Notes: generated by a model not told the origin, from the letters alone. Shown: positions 1 to 8,700, numbered from the stretch's first letter. The stretch: 64,000 bases of DNA from Proteus terrae subsp. cibarius (GCF_011045835.1 NZ_CP047349.1:3472001-3536000); one strand, 5' to 3'. Numbers and translations: made by a program.

Positions 1-196
1 TCAAGAGCCAGTTAAAAACCAAAGTGATGCATTAAAAACCGCACTAGATGCATTAAAAGCAGATACATCAAATGCCGCAGCATTGGCTGATTATCAAGCC
101 AAGCTCGCTGAATATAATATTACGCGTAATGCACAATCAACATCGATTAAAGTTGTGAAAGATTTAGCAATGAGCATTATCGGGAATATGCGTTAA
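1..196 (+). CDS. sctF: Type III secretion needle protein (PrgI/MxiH/SctF family), 3' part
   Basis: The window opens inside this gene; the visible frame begins at base 2 and ends in TAA at 194-196, giving about 64 C-terminal residues. Needle subunits polymerise into the extracellular hollow needle of the secretion apparatus. The visible part has the family pattern of an Ala/Lys-rich helix, a short turn (SNAAALAD), then a second helix carrying LAEYNITRNAQS and a C-terminal hydrophobic stretch ending IIGNMR, close in layout to the PrgI C-terminus. The inner-rod gene starts 23 bp downstream and the order needle, rod, lipoprotein, OrgA, OrgB is that of the SPI-1/Mxi-Spa group. Only the 5' truncation by the window edge is odd. 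Confidence 0.85.
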   Translation, partial: QEPVKNQSDALKTALDALKADTSNAAALADYQAKLAEYNITRNAQSTSIKVVKDLAMSIIGNMR

Positions 197-219
197 TTTT
201 TTTATAATGGAGATAATAT

Positions 220-504
220 ATGGCAATTACCCCTGTAGTTACTGCGCATTTAACAATGCCACTAAATGATAACAATAATAGTGATAATAACTTATCTTCG
301 ATGATGATAAATACGGTTACAAATAGCTTTCAATATGAAAAACAGATCCAAGAAAAACTAACAACATTAAGTCAACTAAGTGATACTCAAAGTTATACCA
401 AGCTACAAACCACACTTAATGACTATACAATTACAATGAATTTAGCGAGTACTTTAGCCAGAAAATCACTGAATATTGTTGAAACATTGCTCAAGGCTCA
501 ATAG
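220..504 (+). CDS. sctI: Type III secretion inner rod protein (PrgJ/SctI-like)
   Basis: A 94-residue protein, the usual length for inner rod subunits (about 100). Rod subunits link the export gate in the inner membrane to the needle. The N-terminus is polar and Asn-rich and the C-terminus (TMNLASTLARKSLNIVETLLKAQ region) is an amphipathic helix, which is the part that is conserved in needle and rod proteins. Position is the main support: it sits between the needle gene and the lipoprotein ring gene, with only 2 bp to the latter, so translational coupling is likely. An ATAATGGAGATAATAT stretch upstream gives a GGAG ribosome binding site. The sequence is weakly conserved, so the call rests on context and size. 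Confidence 0.75.
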   Translation: MAITPVVTAHLTMPLNDNNNSDNNLSSMMINTVTNSFQYEKQIQEKLTTLSQLSDTQSYTKLQTTLNDYTITMNLASTLARKSLNIVETLLKAQ

Positions 505-506
505 TA

Positions 507-1268
507 ATGAAAATGCGATATCTGTTATTGGCATTATTATGTTGCCTGTTCCCATTATTAAGTGGATGCAAGGATCAATCATTACTCACTAATTTGGATC
601 AAAGACAGGCAACAGAAATTCAAGCTGTTTTGCAAAAACACCAAATAACCAGTACGCGTAAAGCATTAGGAAAAGGATTATTTGATATTTCTGTTAAGCA
701 AGAAGATATGGGCATTGCGATTCAAATTCTAGAAGAATATCAATTGCCCACATTATCTCGAATTGAAGTAACGCAGTTATTTCCGTCAGATGCATTAGTA
801 TCATCACCACAAGCCGAAAAAGCACGTTTAATTTCAGCTATTGAGCAACGATTAGAACAATCATTACTCACTATTGATCATATTATTGATGCGAGAGTTC
901 ATGTGAGTTATCCAATCTCTCCTACTGAACGTATTATTCCACCTCCTCATGCCTCAGCATTGGTTTTTTATGAAGAGGGTATGCTTGATAATAACCAGCT
1001 AACTGACGATGTCCGTGCTTTTATTCATAATGCCTTTAGCGATATGAATGAGGATAATATTACTGTTTTGTTATATCCAAGAAATATCAATAAATTCAAT
1101 ATGACAAATAATCAACCTTATCAAAATCATTCTGATTCATTCTTTAATTCTTGGTTATTTCTAAGCTTAGTATTGGTTGTGATCGTCGCTATCATTACAG
1201 TTTCATTGATAATATTTCGACGCAAAAAAACACTGAAAGAAGAAAATAATGACAAATCTGACTTCTGA
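507..1268 (+). CDS. sctJ: Type III secretion inner-membrane ring lipoprotein (PrgK/MxiJ/SctJ)
   Basis: This 253-residue lipoprotein forms the periplasmic face of the inner-membrane ring. A signal peptide with lipobox LLSGC places the acylated cysteine at residue 21. The YscJ/FliF-type periplasmic domain follows: features include residues QRQATEIQAVLQKH, the G-x-FDISV segment and the ERLEQSLLTIDHIIDARVHVSYP motif near residues 110-140, which is characteristic of the family. A single transmembrane segment lies near residues 212-236 (SWLFLSLVLVVIVAIITVSL) and is followed by a basic cytoplasmic tail. The stop overlaps the start of the next gene by 20 bp, indicating a tightly coupled operon. Length agrees with PrgK (252). 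Confidence 0.93.
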   Translation: MKMRYLLLALLCCLFPLLSGCKDQSLLTNLDQRQATEIQAVLQKHQITSTRKALGKGLFDISVKQEDMGIAIQILEEYQLPTLSRIEVTQLFPSDALVSSPQAEKARLISAIEQRLEQSLLTIDHIIDARVHVSYPISPTERIIPPPHASALVFYEEGMLDNNQLTDDVRAFIHNAFSDMNEDNITVLLYPRNINKFNMTNNQPYQNHSDSFFNSWLFLSLVLVVIVAIITVSLIIFRRKKTLKEENNDKSDF

Positions 1269-1812
1269 GCAATTCGAAATGATATCTAATGTGATGTATG
1301 AACCTCTTAGTTATCTTCATACAGATTACAATGTATTGGCTTCAAAAGAAGAAAGTGTAATCTGGCAGAAATTAGCTAATCGCCAATTAATTCAGCAATA
1401 TCAACTTATTAATCAGCTTGATTGTGATATCGATATCATTGTAGAAAAAATTTTCACCCATTGGGCATTACTTCCGCGTTGCGCTCTATTTTTAGGTTAT
1501 TTTTATTCTAGAGAGACTATTTTATTATCGGGTAATTACTATCAGCTAGAGCCACAATTAAAAGCATTTTTATCACTTTACCCTGTTTTAAATATCGATA
1601 AAAAAATAACGACTCTACAGAAAAATATCGTCCCAATGAATATCGGATATCAATTGCTATTCAATTTTATTGATCGCATTTCGATGGCACTTTCTCAACG
1701 CTTTGCATTACTTTTTGCACCACAATCGTCATCAATTGAACTACCTCAATCACTTTTTTTATCTCGCTCACTTTTTCTTTTGGTATTAGATTATGCTGCG
1801 CTCCCTGTCTAA
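1249..1812 (+). CDS. sctK: Type III secretion sorting-platform protein OrgA (SctK)
   Basis: A 187-residue cytoplasmic protein with the SPI-1 OrgA/MxiK layout. OrgA is an adaptor between the inner-membrane ring and the cytoplasmic sorting platform that carries the ATPase. No transmembrane segment stands out; the protein is rich in Leu, Ile and aromatic residues, with FTHWALLPRCALFLGYFYSR in the middle as the best conserved-looking part. It overlaps the lipoprotein gene by 20 bp upstream and orgB by 20 bp downstream. SctK proteins diverge strongly, so the call depends mostly on the fixed gene order and size. Confidence 0.8.
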   Translation: MTNLTSEQFEMISNVMYEPLSYLHTDYNVLASKEESVIWQKLANRQLIQQYQLINQLDCDIDIIVEKIFTHWALLPRCALFLGYFYSRETILLSGNYYQLEPQLKAFLSLYPVLNIDKKITTLQKNIVPMNIGYQLLFNFIDRISMALSQRFALLFAPQSSSIELPQSLFLSRSLFLLVLDYAALPV

Positions 1813-2488
1813 GAATCTTTTAACATACACTTGTGAGGGCGTATTAATACGATCTCGCTATGTTCGACAGCTTGATGATATTTATAAAATAAAATCAGCA
1901 GCCAAACACGCTGCAAAAAAAATAATTCGAGATTTTAATAACAAACTAGAAAAACATAATAAGGAGATAATAAGCCAAGCCTATAGTAAAGGATTACAGG
2001 CGTTATTAGGGGATATTTTAAGTTTTGTCGTTCAATATCAAGAAAAACTAACACATTATGAATGTCAGCAAAGAAAACAATTAATAACAACTATTGCCCA
2101 ATTTTTTGATTCACCCGAAATTCAAACTGAACTCACACACCGTTTGATTTCAACAATACCTTCAGATAAAAAAATCACTCTCGATATTCCTACAACATTA
2201 CGCCGTTATCTTGAGAATAAGCTCAATCAGCTTGATATCGAACTTTACACTCATGAAAGTAAAACAATTGCTGTTCATGCCGGTGATCAAATTACTTTTT
2301 TTGATCCTGCAATATTCATTGATGATCTAAAAGCACAATTCCATCGTCCTTATACTGAATCTTATCAACCTGTTTTTACTAAAGAAATTAAAGAAATTCT
2401 ACTGAAATATATTAATACATTCGATGTATTCGATAATATTTCCTCTCAAAGTAACATCTCTAGTGAGCATAATGAAAATGAAGATTGA
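1793..2488 (+). CDS. sctL: Type III secretion stator protein OrgB (SctL)
   Basis: A 231-residue HrpE/YscL/FliH-like protein that links the sorting platform to the secretion ATPase and restrains it. The N-terminal third is a charged helix (KHAAKKIIRDFNNKLEKHNK) typical of the coiled coil of FliH/SctL stators, followed by a mixed C-terminal domain. The start at 1793 lies inside orgA (20-bp overlap) and the end overlaps the next gene by 17 bp. The order OrgA-OrgB-OrgC matches SPI-1. The protein ends in a Ser/Asn/Glu-rich tail. Confidence 0.83.
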   Translation: MLRSLSKNLLTYTCEGVLIRSRYVRQLDDIYKIKSAAKHAAKKIIRDFNNKLEKHNKEIISQAYSKGLQALLGDILSFVVQYQEKLTHYECQQRKQLITTIAQFFDSPEIQTELTHRLISTIPSDKKITLDIPTTLRRYLENKLNQLDIELYTHESKTIAVHAGDQITFFDPAIFIDDLKAQFHRPYTESYQPVFTKEIKEILLKYINTFDVFDNISSQSNISSEHNENED

Positions 2489-2909
2489 TGCTTTAAAACC
2501 ACAAACGTTATATGGATCACAACTTTCTTTGCTCGAACCCAAACAGCTCGGCAATAAAGGATCCGACCCTTTAATACCCATATTAAATTCTTCTTTTTAT
2601 CAATCTTTAAAAGGGGACAACATTAATAGTGCCAAAGATGTATTAGCATTATTAAACCAATTTGATGTCAAAAATGAAAATAACCAAACCTTAAAAGAGA
2701 AGCGTCAAGTTGCACTATTAATCTATGCGCGCCAAGCAAGTGAATTGGAAAATAGCGATAATAAAGAGGCTATTAATCAGGCATTAGTTTCAATCCTTTC
2801 TTATCAAGGTTTTTATCATCAATTTACTCTCGATTTATTAGGCATGAACGATAACCAAGAAGACTATGAGGAATTTTTTAAACCTGATAGCGCTTCGTTT
2901 TCGTTTTAA
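2472..2909 (+). CDS. orgC: OrgC-like type III secretion protein
   Basis: I place the start at ATG 2472 (MKMKIDALKPQ), giving 145 residues; an upstream in-frame ATG at 2424 lies deep in orgB and has no ribosome binding site. In SPI-1, OrgC (about 150 residues) follows OrgB and assists needle polymerisation. This gene has the same position and size and overlaps orgB by 17 bp. The visible features are a polar N-terminus with a proline-containing segment (GSDPLIPILNSSFYQSL), a central helical region and an acidic C-terminus ending in a Phe-rich tail. It is the last gene of the operon: the next gene, soxR, converges on it with 6 bp between the two stops. The identity rests on context. Confidence 0.65.
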   Translation: MKMKIDALKPQTLYGSQLSLLEPKQLGNKGSDPLIPILNSSFYQSLKGDNINSAKDVLALLNQFDVKNENNQTLKEKRQVALLIYARQASELENSDNKEAINQALVSILSYQGFYHQFTLDLLGMNDNQEDYEEFFKPDSASFSF

Positions 2910-2915
2910 CAGAAA

Positions 2916-3365
2916 CTATAGGATCTGAGCTCCCGCACCCTTCTCACCTAAAATATCATCAGGATTACGTAATGGGCAGTCACTTAACGATAAACATCCA
3001 CAACCAATACAGTGATCAAGTCCATTACGTAACCGCTTAAGACGGCGAATACGTTCATCTAATCGCACTTTCCAATCCGTTGATATTTCGTGCCATTGTT
3101 CTGCCGTTAATTTACTATTTGGTGGATATTTTCCTAGTATTTCCTGAATTTCTTTTAACGGAATACCTGTACTTTGCGCAGCTTTTATAATCGCCACGTA
3201 ACGCAACACAACCGGTGGGTAACGACGCTGATTACCTGCACTTCGATAACTTTCTATCAACCCTTTTTCTTCATAAAAATGTAACGTTGAAATTGCAACG
3301 CCACTTCGTTTTGCTACCTCTCCGACGGTAAGTGCTCTATTGAAATCTATTTTTTCTTTTTTCAT
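2916..3365 (-). CDS. soxR: Redox-sensing transcriptional activator SoxR
   Basis: A 149-residue MerR-family regulator. The N-terminal winged helix (residues about 12-80) has the MerR pattern with the segment GVAISTLHFYEEKGLI. The diagnostic feature is the C-terminal [2Fe-2S] cluster motif C119-x2-C122-x-C124-x5-C130 in CIGCGCLSLSDCPLRNP, specific to SoxR. The [2Fe-2S] cluster is oxidised by redox-cycling compounds and the protein then activates a promoter with an over-long spacer. A perfect SoxR box with such a promoter lies in the divergent intergenic region, so the target is probably the DoxX/RND operon next door, as in Pseudomonas, rather than a soxS gene, which is absent here. Confidence 0.96.
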   Translation of the reverse strand: MKKEKIDFNRALTVGEVAKRSGVAISTLHFYEEKGLIESYRSAGNQRRYPPVVLRYVAIIKAAQSTGIPLKEIQEILGKYPPNSKLTAEQWHEISTDWKVRLDERIRRLKRLRNGLDHCIGCGCLSLSDCPLRNPDDILGEKGAGAQIL

Positions 3366-3381
3366 TTTTCACTTTTTCCTC

Positions 3382-3412
3382 TTGACCTCAACTTAACTTG
3401 AGGTTTTATAGT
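3382..3412 (+). promoter_or_regulatory. SoxR box within a 19-bp-spacer promoter
   Basis: The segment CCTCAACTTAACTTGAGG (3386-3403) is almost identical to the known SoxR operator and is an 18-bp inverted repeat with a single central asymmetry. It sits between a -35 element TTGACC (3382-3387) and a -10 element TATAGT (3407-3412) separated by 19 bp, the over-long spacing expected for MerR-family activation by DNA distortion. It points rightward into the efflux operon. Repression of soxR itself from the same site is possible. Confidence 0.9.
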
Positions 3413-3482
3413 CCTCTCCTCAAATTAAGTCAAGTCAGAGGGATACTGACTTTTATTTTTTAAGAATGCTGAGGTCAGATGA

Positions 3483-3905
3483 ATGCCTAATTCAATTGCA
3501 CGTATTCTCGAAAGTCGCTCTATGTGGCTTATCGCCAGATTACTTATTCTTGTTTTGTTTCTCTCCTCTGGCTTTGCCAAGGTGTTTGATTACCAAAATA
3601 GTTTGGCTGAAATGCGTGCAGCAGGATTAAATCCGGATTGGTTTTTTAATATTGCCACCGCGATCATTTTATTTTGTGGCTCACTTTTAGTGCTTTTCGA
3701 TCGCTATTTATGGCTAGGTGCAGGCGCTTTAGCTCTCTTTTTATTTTTAACTATCGTGATTGTTCATACTTTTTGGAATATGACAGGAGATAAGGCCATG
3801 TTATCTATGTATTTCGCAATAGAACATCTCGCTGTTATTGGTGGATTAATCACTACGGCAATAGCAAGTCATTTCAGAGCGTTATGGATAAAAACTAATG
3901 CATAA
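3483..3905 (+). CDS. DoxX-family inner-membrane protein (MexG-like)
   Basis: A 140-residue protein with four predicted transmembrane segments: about residues 15-33 (LIARLLILVLFLSSGFAKVF), 53-70, 75-95 and 108-128. The segment LSSGFAKVFDYQNSLAEM near residue 30 is typical of the DoxX family. In Pseudomonas aeruginosa the SoxR-controlled operon is mexGHI-opmD, in which MexG is a DoxX-family protein that binds redox-active phenazines. The same order (SoxR, DoxX, adaptor, RND pump) is seen here, so I infer a MexG-like role in handling redox-active compounds. The ribosome binding site GAGG lies at about 3471. The start ATG at 3483 is a few bases from another out-of-frame ATG. Confidence 0.85.
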   Translation: MPNSIARILESRSMWLIARLLILVLFLSSGFAKVFDYQNSLAEMRAAGLNPDWFFNIATAIILFCGSLLVLFDRYLWLGAGALALFLFLTIVIVHTFWNMTGDKAMLSMYFAIEHLAVIGGLITTAIASHFRALWIKTNA

Positions 3906-3950
3906 AACGATAAGAAATATAAAAACTTTCACTATGGGATCGGCAATAAA

Positions 3951-5054
3951 ATGAATAAAAAACTGACTATTACAGTATGTGCCTCACTCTTTTTACTCAG
4001 TGCAGGTGCAATGGTTTACGCAACCACATCATCAGATGATGAAACACAGCAATTTGCTTATCCACCGACAAAAGTCGCATTAGCAACTGTACAATCATCA
4101 AAATTACCCAACAATATGCAAGGTGTTGGGGAATTAGAAGCCGCACGCCAAGTCTATTTAGCAGCAGAAACTAATGGTCGAATTGCTGTGATTAATTTTG
4201 AGTCAGGGCAAACCGTTAAAGCTGGCCAAGTTTTAGCTAAATTAAATGATGAACCTGAACAAGCCGAGTTATTACGCTTACAAGCGCAATTAACCAATGC
4301 AGAAAAACTCTATTCTCGAACAAGACAACTTTATAGTAAAAATGTCGCAGCTGCCGCGCAATTAGATAGCACCTTATCAGAGCGCGACATGATTGTGGCT
4401 TCTATTCTAGAAGTGAAAGCGCGAATTGCACAAAAAGCAATTAAAGCCCCTTTTGACGGTATCGTTGGGATAAAGCTGGTTCATGAAGGACAATATCTAA
4501 ATGCGGGTGAACGTGTTGCTTCACTTGTCGATGCGAGCCATTTAAAACTCAATTTCTCACTTGATGAACAAACAGCACCCAAAATTTCCACAAAACAGCC
4601 TATCAATATCGAGGTCGATGCTTATCCAGAAATGGTATTTACAGGCTCTATAAATGCGATTGATCCTCTTATTGGCTCTTCTCGTACAGTGCAAATACAG
4701 GCTGTTTTACCAAATGCTGACAATAAATTAAAAGCGGGCATGTTTGCTCGCGTTCAAGTTACTTCTCCTGATAGTCCTATGGTATTAACCGTACCGGAAA
4801 CGGCAGTCACTTATACTGCCTATGGAGATACCGTGTTTGTAGCGCAATCTGACAATCAAAAAAACCTTATCGCTAAGCGTGTCTCTGTGAAAGTTGGATT
4901 GCGCTACAACGGCATGATCGAAATAAAAGAAGGTTTAGCCCTTGGGGATCAAATTGTTGCATCAGGGCAAATTAAGTTAAGTGATGGGATCTCAATTGAA
5001 CCTATTGAGCAAGATACATTAACGTTAGCTCAATCAGCGACAACTAAACCATAA
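3951..5054 (+). CDS. RND efflux periplasmic adaptor subunit (MexH-like)
   Basis: A 367-residue membrane fusion protein. Residues 1-25 form a hydrophobic signal or anchor (LTITVCASLFLLSAGAMVYA). The lipoyl-like half domains carry GRIAVINFESGQTVKAGQVLAKLND and, after a short hairpin region (LQAQLTNAEKLYSRTRQLYSK), IKAPFDGIVGIKLVHEGQYL, followed by beta-barrel and membrane-proximal domains. Such adaptors join the inner-membrane pump to an outer-membrane channel. The gene starts 46 bp after the DoxX gene and is followed at 12 bp by the pump gene. The hairpin is short, as in the MexH group. No outer-membrane channel gene follows, so a TolC encoded elsewhere is probably used. Confidence 0.92.
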   Translation: MNKKLTITVCASLFLLSAGAMVYATTSSDDETQQFAYPPTKVALATVQSSKLPNNMQGVGELEAARQVYLAAETNGRIAVINFESGQTVKAGQVLAKLNDEPEQAELLRLQAQLTNAEKLYSRTRQLYSKNVAAAAQLDSTLSERDMIVASILEVKARIAQKAIKAPFDGIVGIKLVHEGQYLNAGERVASLVDASHLKLNFSLDEQTAPKISTKQPINIEVDAYPEMVFTGSINAIDPLIGSSRTVQIQAVLPNADNKLKAGMFARVQVTSPDSPMVLTVPETAVTYTAYGDTVFVAQSDNQKNLIAKRVSVKVGLRYNGMIEIKEGLALGDQIVASGQIKLSDGISIEPIEQDTLTLAQSATTKP

Positions 5055-5066
5055 CGGGAGTTAATA

Positions 5067-8000
5067 ATGAAGTTTACCGATATTTTTGTTCGGCGCCCTG
5101 TTTTGGCATTAGTTGTTAGCACACTGATTTTTTTACTGGGCGCATTTGCGTTCAGTAAACTGCCAATACGCCAGTATCCTATGTTGCAAAATTCAACTAT
5201 TACGATTGCAACAGACTACCCCGGAGCATCATCTGAACTGATGCAAGGATTTGTGACACAACCGATCACTCAAGCCGTTTCTTCTGTTGAGGGCGTTGAC
5301 TATATTTCTTCATCTTCTGTTCAAGGGAAAAGCTTAGTCACCGTCAGAATGGAATTAAACCGCGATCCAACTCAAGCCCTAACGCAGGTAATGGCGAAGG
5401 TAAATCAAGTACGTTATAAGTTACCTGAGCAAGCTTATGATCCCGTTATCGAGCTTTCATCTGGTGAATCTACTGCGGTAGCTTATGTGGGTTTTTCAAG
5501 TGAACAGCTTTCTATCCCTGAACTCACTGACTACCTTTCTCGTGTTGTTGAACCAATGTTCTCATCCATCAATGGTGTTGCCAAAGTACAGGTTTTTGGT
5601 GGACAACAATTAGCGATGCGTTTGTGGTTAGATGCAGACAAACTGGCTGGTCGTAACTTAACGGCAAGCGATGTTGCAAATGCTGTACGCCGTAATAACT
5701 ATCAGGCCGCCCCCGGGAAAGTCGAAGGCGAGTTTGTGATTGCCAACGTTTATGTCAATACTGATCTCACTAATGTCGAAGAATTTAAAGACATGGTTAT
5801 CATTAATGATGGCAATAATCTTGTTCGTTTACGTGATGTCGGTACTGTCGAATTAGGTGCTGTGGCTACTGAAACCAGCGGTATTATGAATGGTAAAAAA
5901 GCCGTATTCTTAGGTCTGTTTCCGACACCAACGGGTAATCCATTAGTCATTGTTGATGGTATTCGTGAACATCTTGTTGATATTCAAAAGACCTTACCCC
6001 CTAGTGTCGATGTAGAACTGGCATTTGAAACTTCACGTTTTATCAAAGCCTCTATTAACCAAGTAATACAAACCTTAATTGAAGCGATTTTAATTGTTAT
6101 TGCGGTTATTTACCTCTGCTTGGGATCGTTTCGTTCTGTTCTTATTCCTGTACTTGCCATTCCATTATCGATGTTAGGTGCTGCCGGTTTAATGCTTGCC
6201 TTTGGTTTTAGTATTAATTTGCTCACTCTACTGGCAATGGTTTTAGCAATCGGATTAGTTGTGGATGATGCGATAGTGGTTGTTGAAAACGTCCATCGCC
6301 ATATTGAAGAAGGGTTATCGCCTGTTCAAGCCGCTTTAGTCGGTGCGAGAGAAGTTGCCGGCCCAGTTATTGCAATGACGATCACGTTAGCGGCCGTTTA
6401 TGCTCCTATTGGTTTAATGGCGGGATTAACGGGGGCATTATTTAAAGAATTTGCCATAACATTGGCAGGTAGTGTGATTGTATCCGGTATTGTGGCATTA
6501 ACCTTGTCGCCAGTGATGAGTTCGTTAATGCTAAAACCAAAAGAAAATGAAGGCAGAATGGCTAAAATAGCCGAATATGTCTTTGATAAACTGGCTCATT
6601 ATTATGGTTACGTACTCAATTTTTCTTTAGCTAATCGCTGGTTAACTATTGTTTTTGCCTTAGCTGTGTTTGTCAGCTTACCGTTTTTATATAGTCAGAC
6701 AAAACAAGAGCTGGCTCCTTCAGAAGATCAAGCGAGTGTCTTAACCGCCGTAAAAGCACCGCAACATGCAAATCTTGCTTATGCTGAACGCTTTAATCAA
6801 AAGCTTGATGAAATTTATATGAGTCTGCCTGAAACAGACAGCACGTGGATAATTAACGGTACAGACGGGCCTTCAGCTAGCTTTGGTGGTATAAACTTTG
6901 ATGGTTGGGATCTCCGAGATCGCAATGCAGATCAAATCCAAGCTGATTTGCAAAATCGCGTCAACAATGTGGAAGGTACTAGTATTTTTGCTTTCCAATT
7001 AGCCTCTTTACCCGGCTCGGTAGGTGGATTACCTGTACAAATGGTTTTACGTAGCCCGTTAGGTTATCCCGTTTTATTTGAAACAATGGAACAAATAAAA
7101 CAACAAGCGAGAGAAAGCGGTTTATTTGTCGTGGTAGATAGCGATTTAGATTACAACAATCCTGTTGTTCAAGTTGCCATAGACAGAGCTAAAGCCAATA
7201 GTTTAGGCATTCGTATGCAAGATATTGGTGAATCACTCTCACTATTAGTGGGTGAACATTATATTAATCGTTTTGGTATGGATGGTCGCTCTTATGATGT
7301 TATTCCACAAAGTGTACGCCATCAACGCTTAACACCTGCGGCTCTTGCCGGACACTATATTCGTACTCAAGATAATGTGTTAATTCCATTATCAACCGTA
7401 GTAAATATTACAACTCAAGTTGAACCTAATAAACTGACACAGTTTAATCAACAAAACGCAGCTATTTTCCAAGCGATCCCCGCCCCCGGCGTCACGATGG
7501 GACAAGCGGTCGCGTTTCTTGAAACTGTAGCAGATTCATTACCAGCGGGCTTTAGTCATGATTGGCAATCTGACTCTCGCCAATTTACCCAAGAAGGAAA
7601 TACATTAGTCTTTGCCTTTATTGCAGCACTTATCATTATTTATTTAGTGTTAGCTGCACAGTATGAAAGTTTGGTTGATCCTTTGATTATCTTAATTACT
7701 GTACCGCTATCAATTTGTGGCGCATTAGTCCCTCTCGCTTTAGGGATGGTGACGCTAAATATCTACACTCAAATTGGTTTAGTCACACTAATAGGACTTA
7801 TTAGTAAGCACGGTATTTTAATGGTGGAATTTGCTAATGAATTGCAAGTTCATAAAAATCTAAACCGTCGTGATGCCATTATTGAAGCTGCAAAAATCCG
7901 TTTGCGTCCTGTCTTAATGACCACGGCAGCAATGGTTATTGGACTTATTCCATTGTTATTTGCCAGTGGCGCAGGTGCTAATAGTCGCTATGGATTAGGG

Positions 8001-8144
8001 CTGATTATTGTGTCGGGCATGTTAGTCGGCACACTGTTTACCCTATTTGTGTTACCAACAATGTACAGTTTCTTAGCTAGAAACCATCAAATCAGCGCTC
8101 AAACTGAGCGTCAAAAACAGTTACAGCAAGTTAGTGAGCCGTAA
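5067..8144 (+). CDS. RND multidrug efflux permease (MexI/HAE1 family)
   Basis: A 1025-residue inner-membrane proton/drug antiporter of the AcrB superfamily. It begins MKFTDIFVRRPVLALVVSTL, the canonical N-terminus of the family. TM1 precedes the first periplasmic porter domain. A block of hydrophobic segments around residues 335-490 contains the proton-relay motif LAIGLVVDDAIVVVENVHRH with the two adjacent aspartates near residue 400. The second half repeats the fold, with TMs near 850-1005. Length is normal for the family. It is the last gene of the SoxR-controlled operon; a hairpin terminator follows at 8179-8207. Substrates cannot be read from sequence, but the MexGHI-like setting suggests redox-active or aromatic compounds. 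Confidence 0.93.
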   Translation: MKFTDIFVRRPVLALVVSTLIFLLGAFAFSKLPIRQYPMLQNSTITIATDYPGASSELMQGFVTQPITQAVSSVEGVDYISSSSVQGKSLVTVRMELNRDPTQALTQVMAKVNQVRYKLPEQAYDPVIELSSGESTAVAYVGFSSEQLSIPELTDYLSRVVEPMFSSINGVAKVQVFGGQQLAMRLWLDADKLAGRNLTASDVANAVRRNNYQAAPGKVEGEFVIANVYVNTDLTNVEEFKDMVIINDGNNLVRLRDVGTVELGAVATETSGIMNGKKAVFLGLFPTPTGNPLVIVDGIREHLVDIQKTLPPSVDVELAFETSRFIKASINQVIQTLIEAILIVIAVIYLCLGSFRSVLIPVLAIPLSMLGAAGLMLAFGFSINLLTLLAMVLAIGLVVDDAIVVVENVHRHIEEGLSPVQAALVGAREVAGPVIAMTITLAAVYAPIGLMAGLTGALFKEFAITLAGSVIVSGIVALTLSPVMSSLMLKPKENEGRMAKIAEYVFDKLAHYYGYVLNFSLANRWLTIVFALAVFVSLPFLYSQTKQELAPSEDQASVLTAVKAPQHANLAYAERFNQKLDEIYMSLPETDSTWIINGTDGPSASFGGINFDGWDLRDRNADQIQADLQNRVNNVEGTSIFAFQLASLPGSVGGLPVQMVLRSPLGYPVLFETMEQIKQQARESGLFVVVDSDLDYNNPVVQVAIDRAKANSLGIRMQDIGESLSLLVGEHYINRFGMDGRSYDVIPQSVRHQRLTPAALAGHYIRTQDNVLIPLSTVVNITTQVEPNKLTQFNQQNAAIFQAIPAPGVTMGQAVAFLETVADSLPAGFSHDWQSDSRQFTQEGNTLVFAFIAALIIIYLVLAAQYESLVDPLIILITVPLSICGALVPLALGMVTLNIYTQIGLVTLIGLISKHGILMVEFANELQVHKNLNRRDAIIEAAKIRLRPVLMTTAAMVIGLIPLLFASGAGANSRYGLGLIIVSGMLVGTLFTLFVLPTMYSFLARNHQISAQTERQKQLQQVSEP

Positions 8145-8151
8145 AACTAAA

Positions 8152-8210
8152 AAATAATAAACAGTAATGTCGTAAACTAATCCCCATTGTGAATGCAATG
8201 GGGATTTTAT
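8152..8210. repeat. 59-bp direct repeat, left copy, containing the RND operon terminator
   Basis: These 59 bases recur at 8980-9038 with a single difference (T/C at position 27 of the unit). Each copy contains the hairpin AATCCCCATTG-TGAATG-CAATGGGGATT followed by a T-rich tract, which is a factor-independent terminator. The two copies flank the toxin-antitoxin pair exactly. The left copy sits 8 bp after the pump stop codon and looks like the native terminator; the right copy ends the toxin-antitoxin operon. Confidence 0.95.
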
Positions 8211-8271
8211 TTATTAATAGGAATACTTTGAAAAATAAACACTACCTTGCTACTCTGACGAGTATTGAAAT

Positions 8272-8313
8272 ATAAGCTGTAGCTTATTACCCTAAAAATA
8301 AGCTATAACTTAT
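8272..8313. promoter_or_regulatory. Paired palindromic operator upstream of the toxin-antitoxin operon
   Basis: Two similar 16-bp palindromes, ATAAGCTGTAGCTTAT (8272-8287) and ATAAGCTATAACTTAT (8298-8313), lie 13-54 bp before the toxin start. Their centres are 26 bp apart. This is the layout expected for autorepression by the HTH antitoxin or the complex. Confidence 0.75.
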
Positions 8314-8325
8314 ATGAGGTGAACT

Positions 8326-8700
8326 GTGTGGAATGTATTATTTACAAATAATTTCGATTCTTGGTTATCAGAACAAAGTAGCGAGTTACAAGAACGAATT
8401 TTAGCAGCCTTACAGAATCTAGAGGTTTATGGACCTAGGTTACCAAGACCCCATGCTGATAACATTAGAGGTTCAAAATATCCCAATATGAAAGAGCTCC
8501 GGATACAACACATAGGGAAGCCTATACGAATATTTTTTGCGTTTGACCCAACTAGAAAAGCCGTTGTACTGTGCGCAGGAAATAAAACTAACAATAAGAA
8601 ATTTTACCAAACGATGATCCATATAGCGGATCGAGAATTTACCTCATATCTTTTATCAATAAGAGAAGACAATGAAAACACTTCAACAAGCTATCGCTGA
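8326..8700 (+). CDS. higB: RelE/HigB-type toxin (phage-derived Gp49-like family)
   Basis: A 124-residue protein starting with GTG, after a TATGAGGTGAAC ribosome binding site. It begins WNVLFTNNFDSWL and carries the family core DNIRGSKYPNMKELRIQ and RIFFAFDPTRKAVVLCAGNK, which match the Gp49-like HigB group of ribosome-dependent mRNA interferases. Toxin first, antitoxin second is the HigBA order. The C-terminal residues overlap the antitoxin start by 29 bp. Activity is inferred from family only. The pair lies between two nearly identical 59-bp repeats. Confidence 0.88.
   Translation: MWNVLFTNNFDSWLSEQSSELQERILAALQNLEVYGPRLPRPHADNIRGSKYPNMKELRIQHIGKPIRIFFAFDPTRKAVVLCAGNKTNNKKFYQTMIHIADREFTSYLLSIREDNENTSTSYR

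Noticed and set aside
2424..2471. Longer start for the OrgC-like gene
   Set aside because: The extension lies fully within orgB, has no ribosome binding site and gives a length above the family norm.
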